A stretch of 64,000 nt of DNA from Bacteroides fragilis. Lineage in GTDB: Bacteria; Bacteroidota; Bacteroidia; Bacteroidales; Bacteroidaceae. Both the position numbers and the translations under genes were made by a program. The stretch lies in contig NZ_CP018937.1 in assembly GCF_002849695.1 (NCBI RefSeq), positions 1,922,001 through 1,986,000 of the forward strand. The letters are read 5' to 3'. Within the stretch, counting starts at the first letter, position 1; each line of letters starts with the position of its first letter. This document shows positions 51,496 through 61,321 of the stretch, piece by piece. The notes below the pieces were generated by a model. It searched no databases. It was given only the letters and a program-made list of their open reading frames with translations, and had not been told where the DNA came from.

Positions 51496-53826
51496 ATGAT
51501 ACTACATCATTTAAAAATAGCCATTCGCAGTCTCTTGAAGTACAAGACTCACTGCTTGATCTCAGCCATTTGCCTTTCGGTAGGTATGACCTGTTTCTGT
51601 ATTGTACATTTCTACATTAGTGAAATAGATGGCGCCACTCGTCGTCTGCCCAATTTTGAACAGAGAATCGGACTCCGGATCATGAACCCCAACAATAAGG
51701 AAGACAGGGCATGGGGATGGTTTCTCACCCCTTCCCAAATCAAAACATTAACAGATCATCCTATACCCGGAATCAAACAGCTCAGCTGCCGATCCTTTGA
51801 AAGTCAAGCTGAAGTCGTCTTTATCAATCAAGAACAGGAGGAAAAGCCCTATATTGTATCTTATATAAGTACAGACCCCAACTTCTTCCCGCATTATCAA
51901 GCGTCATTCTTATACGGGAATACACTTCCTGTTGAACCTGACGAGGTTGTGTTATCCGAAAGTTGTGCCCGCAAAGTTTATGGAGAAAAGAATCCGGTCG
52001 GTACTCTGCTGAAAATAGTACAATTCAAAGAAGAAGAAAAGAAAAAAGACATTTATTACAAAGTCGTTAACGTAGTAAAAGAGTTGCCGAAAGTACTTCG
52101 TGTACAAGCCGATATCTATTTCTCTTATCGCAGAGACGATGCCCAGCAAAATGGATTTATTATGGAAGGAGTGTTAGACACTCCTGACGGACTTGATAAA
52201 GCAAATGAAAGCTTAAAAGGAGTCCCTTTTCTGCATCGTGGAGAAATGACATATCTTGTTGCCTCCAAAGAAGCCGATTCATATCAAGAGCCACAACGCC
52301 TCATTGCTATGGCATTCATCACTTTCTTATCTTCCTTAATTTTGCTATCAGGCATGATTAACTTTTTAAAGTTTATCATACAATCTTTCTATAACCGAAA
52401 CCGTGAACTGGCATTGCGCAAAAGTATGGGAGCAACTGCCCGAAGTTTGTTCGGACTATTGTTTACGGAAGTTTTCTGGATGCTTACCTTCTCTTTACTT
52501 CTTTCTTTGGTATTGTCTGAATGTGTAAGTGGTCTTCTTGTATATTACATTCCGCCAAAAGAAATGATTCCAATAGATATACAAACGTTATACTCTATCC
52601 AATTCCAAGTATATTTAGGTTTACTCATAATTTGTGCAATCATTATTCTCTTTCCAGTCAGACGACTTCAAAGATCCGGACTTGCAAGCAATATTATGGG
52701 GAAAAGTCATAAACATATTTTCCGCAATATCATGATGTGCATACAACTATGTGTGTGTATTTTCTTCTTGGGAACAGCCATTGCCGTTCATTTATTCAAT
52801 AAGGAGGATAACCGTCTATACCTTCCTTTATCCGACCAAGAAACAGGCCGTACTTTCTGTCTTCAAATGAATAGCGTTACACTCTATAAAAACAAAGATG
52901 CTATCCTCTCACAAATAAAGATGTTACCCGGAGTGGAAGAAACAAGCGCAGCTTTGATGACCGGCTCATTCAACTCTTTCTTGACCAGCAGCTATGAGTC
53001 TGCGGATCATCGTACACTTACCATCAATGTCCGGCAAGGTGATCCCAGCTATTTCCAGTTCTTCCGGATTCCATTTCAAGGAGAAACTGTTGATGCCGAT
53101 GCAAGTAAAGTGGTCTATATCAGCGAAGCCTTCCGGCAACAACTGGACAAAGATTCTATCAGCGGAAACGTGAAATTAGGAGAGGAGAGCTACCGGATTT
53201 TAGGAACCTATAAAGCCTGCTACGGAGAAAATCTTTCCGAATATAACCAATACCACATATCCGTATTTTTCCCCACCAAAGAAATATCAGTCATATACAT
53301 TCGTTTTCGAAATGACATTGCCTTTTCTAAAGCGAAAGCACAAATAGAGAAGGTATGCCGTAACTATGTACCAGAATCACTGGCATTAGACATAGAGCCC
53401 TTGGACGTAAGAAAAAGTACGACTCAGGGAATTAGGGACATGATGGGTGATATTTCACTGTTACTTGCTATCATTAGTATATTGCTTGTGGTGTTAAGTG
53501 TGTATTCTGCAATCTCCATGGATACCGTTAGTCGGCAAAAAGAAGTAGCCATTCGTAAAATTAACGGTGCTACACCTAAAGTGATCGCTTTCATGTTTGG
53601 AAGAGTCTACATCATCCAATTCATACTGGCCTATATGATCACTTATCCATTGTTACGGTTACTGATCATTGATATGACCAAAAGTTCTCCAATCAGCAGT
53701 GTCTGCGGATTTGCCTGGGGCATTTACCTGTTCATTGTAATAGGTTTGCTTATCTTTGTAACAACGGCATACAAAATATACAGAGTGATGCACCTCAACC
53801 CGGCCGATATCATTAAAAATGAATAA
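51496..53826 (+). CDS. FtsX/MacB-type double permease 6
   Basis: A 776-residue permease starting MILHHLKIAIRSLLKYKTHC. Coupling motifs are NRNRELALRKSMGATARSLFG in the first half and RQKEVAIRKINGATPKVIAF at about 679; the tail is NPADIIKNE. It shares the KINGA form and the YSAISMDTVSRQKE segment with permease 5, so these two form a second related pair, parallel to permeases 2 and 3. The ATPase gene follows after 25 bases. Confidence 0.88.
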   Translation: MILHHLKIAIRSLLKYKTHCLISAICLSVGMTCFCIVHFYISEIDGATRRLPNFEQRIGLRIMNPNNKEDRAWGWFLTPSQIKTLTDHPIPGIKQLSCRSFESQAEVVFINQEQEEKPYIVSYISTDPNFFPHYQASFLYGNTLPVEPDEVVLSESCARKVYGEKNPVGTLLKIVQFKEEEKKKDIYYKVVNVVKELPKVLRVQADIYFSYRRDDAQQNGFIMEGVLDTPDGLDKANESLKGVPFLHRGEMTYLVASKEADSYQEPQRLIAMAFITFLSSLILLSGMINFLKFIIQSFYNRNRELALRKSMGATARSLFGLLFTEVFWMLTFSLLLSLVLSECVSGLLVYYIPPKEMIPIDIQTLYSIQFQVYLGLLIICAIIILFPVRRLQRSGLASNIMGKSHKHIFRNIMMCIQLCVCIFFLGTAIAVHLFNKEDNRLYLPLSDQETGRTFCLQMNSVTLYKNKDAILSQIKMLPGVEETSAALMTGSFNSFLTSSYESADHRTLTINVRQGDPSYFQFFRIPFQGETVDADASKVVYISEAFRQQLDKDSISGNVKLGEESYRILGTYKACYGENLSEYNQYHISVFFPTKEISVIYIRFRNDIAFSKAKAQIEKVCRNYVPESLALDIEPLDVRKSTTQGIRDMMGDISLLLAIISILLVVLSVYSAISMDTVSRQKEVAIRKINGATPKVIAFMFGRVYIIQFILAYMITYPLLRLLIIDMTKSSPISSVCGFAWGIYLFIVIGLLIFVTTAYKIYRVMHLNPADIIKNE

Positions 53827-53851
53827 TATAAACCAATAAAAAATTACCATT

Positions 53852-54526
53852 ATGATTAAAACAGTAAACTTACAGAAAATTTTCAAAACCGAAGAAGTAG
53901 AAACCTGGGCGTTAAACAATGTCAGTGTAGAAGTGAAAGAAGGCGAGTTTGTAGCCATTATGGGACCATCCGGTTGCGGAAAATCCACTTTGCTCAATAT
54001 TTTAGGTCTGCTTGATAATCCTACAGGAGGCGAATATTACCTGAATGGGAAAGAAGTATCCAAGTATACGGAATCGCAACGTACCAATCTCCGCAAAGGA
54101 GTTATCGGTTTCGTATTCCAGAGTTTCAATCTGATCGACGAGCTAAATGTATACGAGAATATTGAACTGCCATTACTTTACATGGGTATTCCCGCTTCTG
54201 AACGTAAACAACGGGTGGAAAAAGCAATGGAACGCATGGCCATCACTCACCGCAGCAAACATTTCCCCCAACAACTCTCAGGAGGTCAGCAACAACGTGT
54301 TGCCATAGCACGTGCAGTCGTTGCTAATCCGAAGTTGATTCTTGCCGATGAACCTACCGGTAACCTTGACTCCAAGAATGGTAAAGAAGTGATGGGACTG
54401 CTGAATGAACTTAATAAAGAAGGAACTACCATCGTCATGGTGACACACTCCCAACATGATGCAGGATTTGCTGACCGAGTGATTAATCTGTTTGATGGTC
54501 AGGTAGTAACAGAAGTAAGTATTTAA
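53852..54526 (+). CDS. ABC transporter ATPase (MacB/LolD-type)
   Basis: A 224-residue ATPase with Walker A GPSGCGKS (38-45), Q-loop VFQSFNLID near residue 90, signature LSGGQQQR (142-149), Walker B LILADEP (162-168), the D-loop TGNLD and switch His199. The family is the LolD/MacB/FtsE branch that powers FtsX-type permeases. It is the only ATPase gene in a cluster with seven permease genes, so it probably serves all of them in turn or in different complexes. It sits late in the third unit, between permeases 6 and 7. Confidence 0.94.
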   Translation: MIKTVNLQKIFKTEEVETWALNNVSVEVKEGEFVAIMGPSGCGKSTLLNILGLLDNPTGGEYYLNGKEVSKYTESQRTNLRKGVIGFVFQSFNLIDELNVYENIELPLLYMGIPASERKQRVEKAMERMAITHRSKHFPQQLSGGQQQRVAIARAVVANPKLILADEPTGNLDSKNGKEVMGLLNELNKEGTTIVMVTHSQHDAGFADRVINLFDGQVVTEVSI

Positions 54527-54537
54527 CTTTAAACAGA

Positions 54538-56880
54538 ATGCAATATCCGGTTATACTGAAACTTATTTTAAGGAGTTGGTGGCGAAATAAACTATTCGCC
54601 TCCATCTCCTTATTGAGCTTAGCGATTGGCATTACATGCACTATCTTGCTGATATCATTCGTTACTTATGAGTACACTATAGAATCTTCCAATCCAAGAA
54701 AAGAAGATATTTTCCGGCTAACACAAAATGTTCCGGTTATGCAAAAGCAAAAACAAGGGACCTTTGTTTATGGAGGCAGTGTTCCGGACATTGTATCCCA
54801 ATTCCCGGAAATTGAAAGCTATCTGCGAATGAATGAACTTCAAACGTCAGGTATTCGGGTCGGAAATGAAAAATTCGACAAACAAACAATAGTTAAAGCA
54901 GATAGTTCACTACTTCATTTTTTCCCTTTTGAAACAGTATATGGTAATCTGCCTGAAGTATTATCTCACCCCGGTCAAGTAGCCATCAGCGAGAAATTAG
55001 CTCGTCTTTATTTCGGAAATGAGAATTATGAAAATCGTACGATTACACTGGAATTGCCCGATACCATTTATACGGTACAAGTAACTGCGGTGTTCAGACA
55101 TTATCCACAAGCCATGTTACAAGCTGATATCCTTACCTCGTTGTCAGATCCCGAGCAGGGAAGCTCTTGTATGATTCTCCTGAAAAAAGAAGTCCAGTCA
55201 GCCTCATTTCGTCAACGATTTGAAGAAACAGGACTGCCTACTTTGATGGGAAGAGGAAATTATCAGTTGTTAGGTTTGCAAGATTCTTATTTCAATACAG
55301 ACCTCTCTGATACTTCCCAAACTATGGAACATAGAGAAATTACATTACTCAGCATAGGGTTGTTATCTGCTTTGTTAATATTATCCATAGCCTGTTTTAA
55401 TTATGTCAATCTTAGTTTTTCACGATTGCTGAAACAGATTAGAATGCTCCATGTAGAAACATTAATGGGAGCTACCCGTCAATATATACACAAGCAACTA
55501 TTTGCCGATACTTTTTTGACTGTCATGCTTGCGTTCTTGCTGTCTGTACTGTTGATAAATGATCTTTTACCGGCATTCAACTCTCTTGTAGCAGCGCATT
55601 TAACATTCGGTTTCATATTTTCGGGGAAGGTATTGCCATTATTAGCTTTGTTTATTATAATCTTATCTGTCATTCCCGCACTTTACATGAGCAGGAAGAT
55701 GTATTCTCTGTCAGAAAGTAATTACCGCCTGTTCTTTATTGGTAAAAAAAAGAGGCGCATAGTCTCTATACTGATTATACTCCAGTTCATAATATCTATT
55801 GCCTTAATGACAACTTTCTTAATTATACGTTCACAATTAAATATGATAGAGAATGAAGGAAAGCGTTATGAAAATATAATTGAACTTGGAGATGGACAGC
55901 AACTATCATTACTCCCAATATATAATGATTTAAAAAGTCTACCTGGAATAAAAAGTGCGATTACTACCCGCGGGAACATTTTTGAACCCTGGAGCATGGC
56001 AGTACCTGTGAACCAGGAAGGAGAGGAAGAAACACTGGTCATGGTTAATTTGTACAATGAAAGCCCGAAGTTTCAGGAACTATATGACATGACTTTACTT
56101 CATCCGGAACGTACTAAAGAACTAATAGCCCAAACCGCTATACCGGTTATTGTCAATGAATCCTTCCAACATCATTTTGTACCCGCAGGAGAAGACCCCA
56201 TTAGTCAGCCACTGAACAAATACAACAAGAATAATACTCAGCAAGGAGCTATTATTGTAGGAGTAATCAAAGACTTTAAACTGACCTCTTTTAATCAACC
56301 GGTAGCCCCATTGCAAATGATCTTGCAAGAAGTCCCCGAGAACCAATGTTATTATATATCTTTAAAGATCGATCCGGACCAACGAATTGAAACCTTACAA
56401 AAGATACGACAACTATGGGAGACACATTTCCCTAATCGTTCTTTTACCGGTACAGATTTGTACATGAAATACTTGTCATTCAATCAAGAAGTAACTAATT
56501 TCTCTCAATTATTATTGGTATACTCAATCATAAGCTTATTCTTGACAGCTTTTGGTCTGTTCGGCATAGCATGGTACGCATCCGAACAACGCACTCGGGA
56601 GATAGGAATTCGTAAAGTGAACGGTGCTTCCACCTGGCAAATCGTTTGGTTACTTAATCGTCCATTCTTATGTTATATCTTAATTGCATTTATCATCGCA
56701 ACTCCCATTGTATATACACTAATGTTGCACTGGATAGAGCAATTCGCTTATAGAGCCCCCATTGGATTGAAAGTTTTTATTCTTCCTCTATTGATAACTT
56801 TAGTCATGACAATATGCACTGTTAGCTTTAACAGTTGGCGGGTTGCAAAGTCCAATCCAATAGATGCAATTAAAGAATAG
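54538..56880 (+). CDS. FtsX/MacB-type double permease 7
   Basis: A 780-residue permease, the last gene of the cluster. It starts MQYPVILKLILRSWWRNKLF, unlike the MIRHY/MILHH starts of most others. The second-half motif RTREIGIRKVNGASTWQIVW (about 684) is conserved, but the first half reads KQIRMLHVETLMGATRQYIH, without the E-x-x-x-R-K core. The tail is the shorter NPIDAIKE. It begins 12 bases after the ATPase stop. Its distance from the others suggests an older branch, perhaps the basic partner of the ATPase. Confidence 0.87.
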   Translation: MQYPVILKLILRSWWRNKLFASISLLSLAIGITCTILLISFVTYEYTIESSNPRKEDIFRLTQNVPVMQKQKQGTFVYGGSVPDIVSQFPEIESYLRMNELQTSGIRVGNEKFDKQTIVKADSSLLHFFPFETVYGNLPEVLSHPGQVAISEKLARLYFGNENYENRTITLELPDTIYTVQVTAVFRHYPQAMLQADILTSLSDPEQGSSCMILLKKEVQSASFRQRFEETGLPTLMGRGNYQLLGLQDSYFNTDLSDTSQTMEHREITLLSIGLLSALLILSIACFNYVNLSFSRLLKQIRMLHVETLMGATRQYIHKQLFADTFLTVMLAFLLSVLLINDLLPAFNSLVAAHLTFGFIFSGKVLPLLALFIIILSVIPALYMSRKMYSLSESNYRLFFIGKKKRRIVSILIILQFIISIALMTTFLIIRSQLNMIENEGKRYENIIELGDGQQLSLLPIYNDLKSLPGIKSAITTRGNIFEPWSMAVPVNQEGEEETLVMVNLYNESPKFQELYDMTLLHPERTKELIAQTAIPVIVNESFQHHFVPAGEDPISQPLNKYNKNNTQQGAIIVGVIKDFKLTSFNQPVAPLQMILQEVPENQCYYISLKIDPDQRIETLQKIRQLWETHFPNRSFTGTDLYMKYLSFNQEVTNFSQLLLVYSIISLFLTAFGLFGIAWYASEQRTREIGIRKVNGASTWQIVWLLNRPFLCYILIAFIIATPIVYTLMLHWIEQFAYRAPIGLKVFILPLLITLVMTICTVSFNSWRVAKSNPIDAIKE

Positions 56881-56962
56881 ATAATGTCATGGGATACCCC
56901 TGATAAGGATAAGGATATTGATAACGTAAACTATAAATGGAAACAAAGGAGCCTTAAATGAA

Positions 56963-56994
56963 AAAGGGATTATGTCAAACAACATAATCCCTTT
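56963..56994. terminator. Bidirectional terminator at the end of the exporter cluster
   Basis: AAAGGGATTATGT / ACATAATCCCTTT with a 6-base loop, between permease 7 and the convergent spt gene. Confidence 0.85.
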
Positions 56995-57017
56995 CGTATA
57001 TTTATTCCTTATCTTAT

Positions 57018-58202
57018 TTATAAAAGATCAAGTGCCTTGAAACATTTCACCAACTTACCGATAGCAAAGTCAATCTGTTCTTTGGAATGTGTAGCCATTA
57101 ATGAGAAACGAATCAACGTATCATTCGGAGAACATGCGGGAGGAACTACCGGATTTACAAATACGCCCTCGTCAAATAACATTTTGGTTACCATAAATGT
57201 CTTCTCCATATCACGTACATATAGCGGAATAATAGGAGTGGAGGTGTGCCCGATTTCGAAACCAAGCTCACGGAAACACTTTAAAGAGTAATTGGTAATG
57301 TCCCATAAGTGTTCGATGCGTTCTGGTTCGTTTTTCATAATCTGGAGTGCGGCACGAGCAGCGGCAGTGGCAGCAGGCGTATTACTTGCACTGAAGATAT
57401 ACGAACGGGAATTATGACGCAAATAATTAATAATGGATTCATCAGCAGCTATAAAACCACCGATAGCAGCCAATGACTTACTGAATGTACCCATGATAAG
57501 ATCCACTTCTTTAGTCAACCCGAAATGATCACAAGTACCACGTCCGTTATTGCCCAGAACTCCCAAGCCGTGTGCTTCGTCTACCATGATATTGGCATCA
57601 TATTTCTTAGACAAACGAACGATCTCAGGCAAATTGGCTATATCACCTTCCATACTGAATACTCCATCTACTACAATCAGTTTCACTGCATCCGGACGAC
57701 ACTTCTGCAACTCCTTCTCAAGAGATTCCATGTCGTTGTGCTTAAACTTAAGGATGGTAGAAAAAGAGAGGCGACGCCCTTCAACAATAGAAGCGTGGTC
57801 AAGTTCGTCACAGATCACATAATCTTCACGACCTGTCACACACGAAACTACACCCAAATTTACCTGAAATCCTGTGGAATAAATGATAGCATCTTCTTTA
57901 CCAACAAATTCGGCCAGTTCTTTCTCCAATTGAAGATGAAGGTCAAGTGTACCGTTCAGAAAACGCGATCCGGCACAACCCGTACCGTATTTGCGGGTAG
58001 CTTCAACAGCAGCCTCAATTACTTTCGGATGATTAGTCAGGCCTAAGTATGAGTTCGAGCCAAACATTAACACCTTTCTGCCACTCATTATCACCTCTGT
58101 GTTCTGTTCACTTTCGATACAACGAAAGTATGGATATACGCCTTTAGCCTTTATCTGCTGAGGGAGGTCGTATTTAGCTAACTTCTCTTGTAATAATCCC
58201 AT
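57018..58202 (-). CDS. spt: Serine palmitoyltransferase (alpha-oxoamine synthase family)
   Basis: A 394-residue PLP enzyme of the alpha-oxoamine synthase family. Residues typical of the active site are His136 in [11 protein letters not shown], Asp208 and His211 in VDEAHGLG, and Lys242 in [13 protein letters not shown], which binds PLP. The N-terminal [14 protein letters not shown] and [22 protein letters not shown] blocks fit. Bacteroides uses this enzyme to condense serine with an acyl-CoA, the first step of sphingolipid synthesis. The close relatives 2-amino-3-ketobutyrate CoA ligase and BioF are the alternatives; length, start ([21 protein letters not shown]) and genomic pairing with a lipid kinase favour Spt. 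Confidence 0.8.
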   Translation of the reverse strand: MGLLQEKLAKYDLPQQIKAKGVYPYFRCIESEQNTEVIMSGRKVLMFGSNSYLGLTNHPKVIEAAVEATRKYGTGCAGSRFLNGTLDLHLQLEKELAEFVGKEDAIIYSTGFQVNLGVVSCVTGREDYVICDELDHASIVEGRRLSFSTILKFKHNDMESLEKELQKCRPDAVKLIVVDGVFSMEGDIANLPEIVRLSKKYDANIMVDEAHGLGVLGNNGRGTCDHFGLTKEVDLIMGTFSKSLAAIGGFIAADESIINYLRHNSRSYIFSASNTPAATAAARAALQIMKNEPERIEHLWDITNYSLKCFRELGFEIGHTSTPIIPLYVRDMEKTFMVTKMLFDEGVFVNPVVPPACSPNDTLIRFSLMATHSKEQIDFAIGKLVKCFKALDLL

Positions 58203-58290
58203 GAATAGTTATTTATATAATTCGCTTATTGACTATCTTATTTATAACAGTCTAAATCCTTTTTCCTTAACAAGTGTTTAAAACAGGGGG

Positions 58291-58298
58291 CAAAGATA
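58291..58298 (-). promoter_or_regulatory. -7 box of spt
   Basis: The minus strand reads TATCTTTG, about 90 bases upstream of the spt start. Confidence 0.5.
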
Positions 58299-58393
58299 AC
58301 AAAATATGTTTTTAGCTGTTCTTTTTCTATGAAAAAATATACTCTTTATAGTTTTAGAAAGCTGGGAAAGGGCAAAAATTAAGATATTTATAT

Positions 58394-58401
58394 TACTTTT
58401 G
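58394..58401 (+). promoter_or_regulatory. -7 box of the lipid kinase gene
   Basis: TACTTTTG, 18 bases before the first ATG. It lies about 100 bases from the divergent spt box. Confidence 0.5.
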
Positions 58402-58418
58402 TCGACCACAACATATAA

Positions 58419-59480
58419 ATGATGGAACCAACTTGCATGATCGAAAATAAGAAAAAAATAATATTCATCGTTAATCCAATTTCGGGTACACAAAGTAAGG
58501 AACTTGTTCTGAGTCTACTGGATGAGAAGATAGATAAGGATAAGTATACTTGGGAAATTGTGTATACCGAAAGAGCCGGACATGCAATCGAAATAGCAGC
58601 AGATGCGGCAGATAGCCACACAGATATAGTAGTGGCTGTAGGAGGCGATGGAACAATCAATGAGATTGCCCGTTCGCTGGTACATACTAATACGGCACTG
58701 GGCATCATTCCTTGCGGCTCCGGAAACGGATTGGCACGACATCTTCAAATTTCGATGGATCCGCGTAAAGCACTTGAGATTTTGAATGATGGATTAGTTG
58801 ATATTATAGATTACGGAAAAATAAATGGTACAGACTTTTTTTGCACCTGTGGAGTAGGATTTGACGCTTTTGTCAGTCTGAAATTTGCCAATGCGGGTAA
58901 ACGCGGACTCCTGACTTATCTGGAGAAAACTCTGCAAGAAAGCCTGAAGTATCAACCAGAAACCTATGAACTGGAAACAGAAGACGGTACTTCCAGATAC
59001 AAAGCCTTCCTGATAGCTTGCGGCAATGCTTCACAATATGGAAATAATGCTTATATAGCTCCACAAGCTACGTTGACAGACGGTTTGTTAGACGTAACCA
59101 TTCTTGAACCATTTACCGTGCTGGATGTTCCGGCACTGGCTTTCCAACTCTTCAATAAAACAATTGACCAGAACAGCCGAATTAAAACCTTCCGTTGCAA
59201 GAAATTGTGCATCCACCGCAGTTCACCGGGAGTAGTCCATTTTGACGGTGATCCGATGCAGGCTGATGAAGATATCAAGATAGAGCTGATTCAGAAAGGA
59301 TTACGAGTCGTTGTACCTACCGATAAAAAAAAAGATAATTCCAACGTACTGCAAAAAGCACAAGAATATGTGAATGGTATCAAGCTGATGAATGAAGCCA
59401 TCGTAGAAGACATAGCACATAAAAACAAAGTTATTTTGAAAAAAAATAAGCAGCTGATACAAAAGCTTACTAAAAAATAG
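58419..59480 (+). CDS. Diacylglycerol/sphingosine-kinase-family lipid kinase
   Basis: A 353-residue DAGK-catalytic-domain protein. FIVNPISGTQ (17-26) and GGDGTINEIARSL (75-87) are the nucleotide-binding blocks, followed by GIIPCGSGNGLARHL and the C-terminal LDVTILEPF and VHFDGDPMQ blocks of the family. Relatives phosphorylate diacylglycerol, undecaprenol, sphingosine or ceramide. The last 50 residues are charged and helical (LQKAQEYVNGIKLMNEAIVED). It is divergent from spt with start codons about 215 bases apart, so a sphingoid-base or ceramide substrate is an attractive guess, not shown by the sequence. ATGs at 58422 and 58437 are also possible starts. Confidence 0.85.
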   Translation: MMEPTCMIENKKKIIFIVNPISGTQSKELVLSLLDEKIDKDKYTWEIVYTERAGHAIEIAADAADSHTDIVVAVGGDGTINEIARSLVHTNTALGIIPCGSGNGLARHLQISMDPRKALEILNDGLVDIIDYGKINGTDFFCTCGVGFDAFVSLKFANAGKRGLLTYLEKTLQESLKYQPETYELETEDGTSRYKAFLIACGNASQYGNNAYIAPQATLTDGLLDVTILEPFTVLDVPALAFQLFNKTIDQNSRIKTFRCKKLCIHRSSPGVVHFDGDPMQADEDIKIELIQKGLRVVVPTDKKKDNSNVLQKAQEYVNGIKLMNEAIVEDIAHKNKVILKKNKQLIQKLTKK

Positions 59481-59515
59481 CCCTTTAGAAATAGTACAGA
59501 ATCCGAATTAATATG

Positions 59516-59523
59516 TACTTTTG
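59516..59523 (+). promoter_or_regulatory. -7 box of aspS
   Basis: TACTTTTG, 40 bases before the aspS start codon and just after the lipid kinase gene ends. Confidence 0.5.
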
Positions 59524-59563
59524 CAAACTACTTTAACAAAAATATAAAAATAATATATTAAAT

Positions 59564-61321
59564 ATGTTCAGAACGCACACGTGCGGAGAATTAAGAATCT
59601 CCGATGTTAATAAACAAGTCAAGCTGTCGGGATGGGTACAGCGCAGCCGTAAAATGGGAGGTATGACTTTTGTTGACCTTCGTGATCGCTACGGTATCAC
59701 TCAATTAGTATTTAATGAAGAAATAGACGCTGAGCTTTGCGAACGTGCCAACAAGCTGGGTCGTGAATACGTTATTCAGATTGTCGGAACCGTCAACGAA
59801 CGCTTTAGTAAGAACGGAAATATTCCGACCGGTGATATTGAAATTATCGTTTCGGAACTGAATATCTTGAATTCAGCCATTACTCCTCCTTTTACCATTG
59901 AAGATAACACAGATGGTGGTGACGATATCCGCATGAAATACCGTTATCTGGACTTACGTCGTAACGCTGTCCGTTCAAATCTGGAGTTACGTCATAAAAT
60001 GACAATAGAAGTGCGTAGTTATCTTGATAAACTGGGCTTTTTGGAAGTAGAAACTCCGGTATTGATCGGTTCAACACCGGAAGGAGCCCGTGATTTTGTT
60101 GTACCTTCCCGCATGAATCCGGGGCAATTCTACGCATTGCCACAATCTCCACAGACCTTGAAACAATTGTTGATGGTTTCCGGTTTCGATCGTTATTTCC
60201 AGATTGCCAAATGTTTCCGTGACGAAGACCTGCGTGCCGACCGACAGCCGGAGTTCACTCAAATAGACTGTGAAATGAGCTTCGTAGAACAAGAAGATGT
60301 AATCGTTACATTTGAAGGAATGGCCAAACACCTGTTTAAGGTTATTCGTAATATTGAACTGACAGAACCATTCCCACGCATGCCTTGGAGTGAAGCAATG
60401 AAACTGTATGGTAGCGACAAACCGGATATTCGTTTCGGTATGGAATTCGTTGAATTAATGGATATCCTGAAAGGACACGGTTTCTCTGTATTTGATAATG
60501 CTGCATATATTGGTGGTATTTGTGCCGAAGGTGCAGCCAGCTATACTCGTAAACAACTGGATGCCTTGACTGAATTTGTGAAAAAACCGCAAATTGGTGC
60601 AAAAGGCATGGTATACGCCCGTATTGAAGCCGACGGTACTGTAAAATCAAGTGTAGATAAATTCTATACGCAAGAAGTATTACAGCAATTGAAAGAAGCT
60701 TTTGGCGCTAAACCAGGCGATTTAATTCTGATTTTATCAGGAGATGATGCCATGAAAACTCGTAAGCAACTCTGCGAACTGCGTCTGGAAATGGGTAATC
60801 AATTGGGATTACGTGATAAAAACACATTCGCGTGCTTATGGGTAGTAGACTTTCCACTATTCGAATGGAGTGAAGAAGAAGGTCGTCTAATGGCTATGCA
60901 CCATCCGTTTACTTCGCCCAAACCGGAAGATATCCATCTGTTGGATACAGATCCTGCAGCTGTACGCGCCAACGCTTACGATATGGTAATCAATGGTGTA
61001 GAAGTAGGAGGAGGATCAATCCGTATCCACGACAGCCAGTTACAGAATAAAATGTTCGAACTACTCGGATTTACTCCGGAACGTGCACAAGAACAATTTG
61101 GTTTCTTGATGAATGCCTTCAAATTCGGTGCGCCTCCTCACGGTGGTTTGGCTTACGGATTGGACCGTTGGGTATCTCTTTTTGCCGGACTCGACTCAAT
61201 CCGCGATTGCATTGCATTCCCGAAAAATAATTCAGGCCGTGATGTTATGTTGGATGCTCCTGCAGCACTTGATCCGTCACAACTGGAAGAACTGAATCTG
61301 ATTGTAGATATTAAGGAGTAA
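59564..61321 (+). CDS. aspS: Aspartyl-tRNA synthetase
   Basis: A 585-residue class II synthetase of the bacterial type. It has the N-terminal OB anticodon domain ([28 protein letters not shown]), class II motif 1 ([25 protein letters not shown]), motif 2 ([23 protein letters not shown] near 218-235), the GAD insertion domain in the middle, and motif 3 (GLAYGLDRW near 526). It charges tRNA-Asp with aspartate. Length and order agree with the family. Whether it also charges tRNA-Asn depends on genes outside the window. Confidence 0.97.
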   Translation: MFRTHTCGELRISDVNKQVKLSGWVQRSRKMGGMTFVDLRDRYGITQLVFNEEIDAELCERANKLGREYVIQIVGTVNERFSKNGNIPTGDIEIIVSELNILNSAITPPFTIEDNTDGGDDIRMKYRYLDLRRNAVRSNLELRHKMTIEVRSYLDKLGFLEVETPVLIGSTPEGARDFVVPSRMNPGQFYALPQSPQTLKQLLMVSGFDRYFQIAKCFRDEDLRADRQPEFTQIDCEMSFVEQEDVIVTFEGMAKHLFKVIRNIELTEPFPRMPWSEAMKLYGSDKPDIRFGMEFVELMDILKGHGFSVFDNAAYIGGICAEGAASYTRKQLDALTEFVKKPQIGAKGMVYARIEADGTVKSSVDKFYTQEVLQQLKEAFGAKPGDLILILSGDDAMKTRKQLCELRLEMGNQLGLRDKNTFACLWVVDFPLFEWSEEEGRLMAMHHPFTSPKPEDIHLLDTDPAAVRANAYDMVINGVEVGGGSIRIHDSQLQNKMFELLGFTPERAQEQFGFLMNAFKFGAPPHGGLAYGLDRWVSLFAGLDSIRDCIAFPKNNSGRDVMLDAPAALDPSQLEELNLIVDIKE

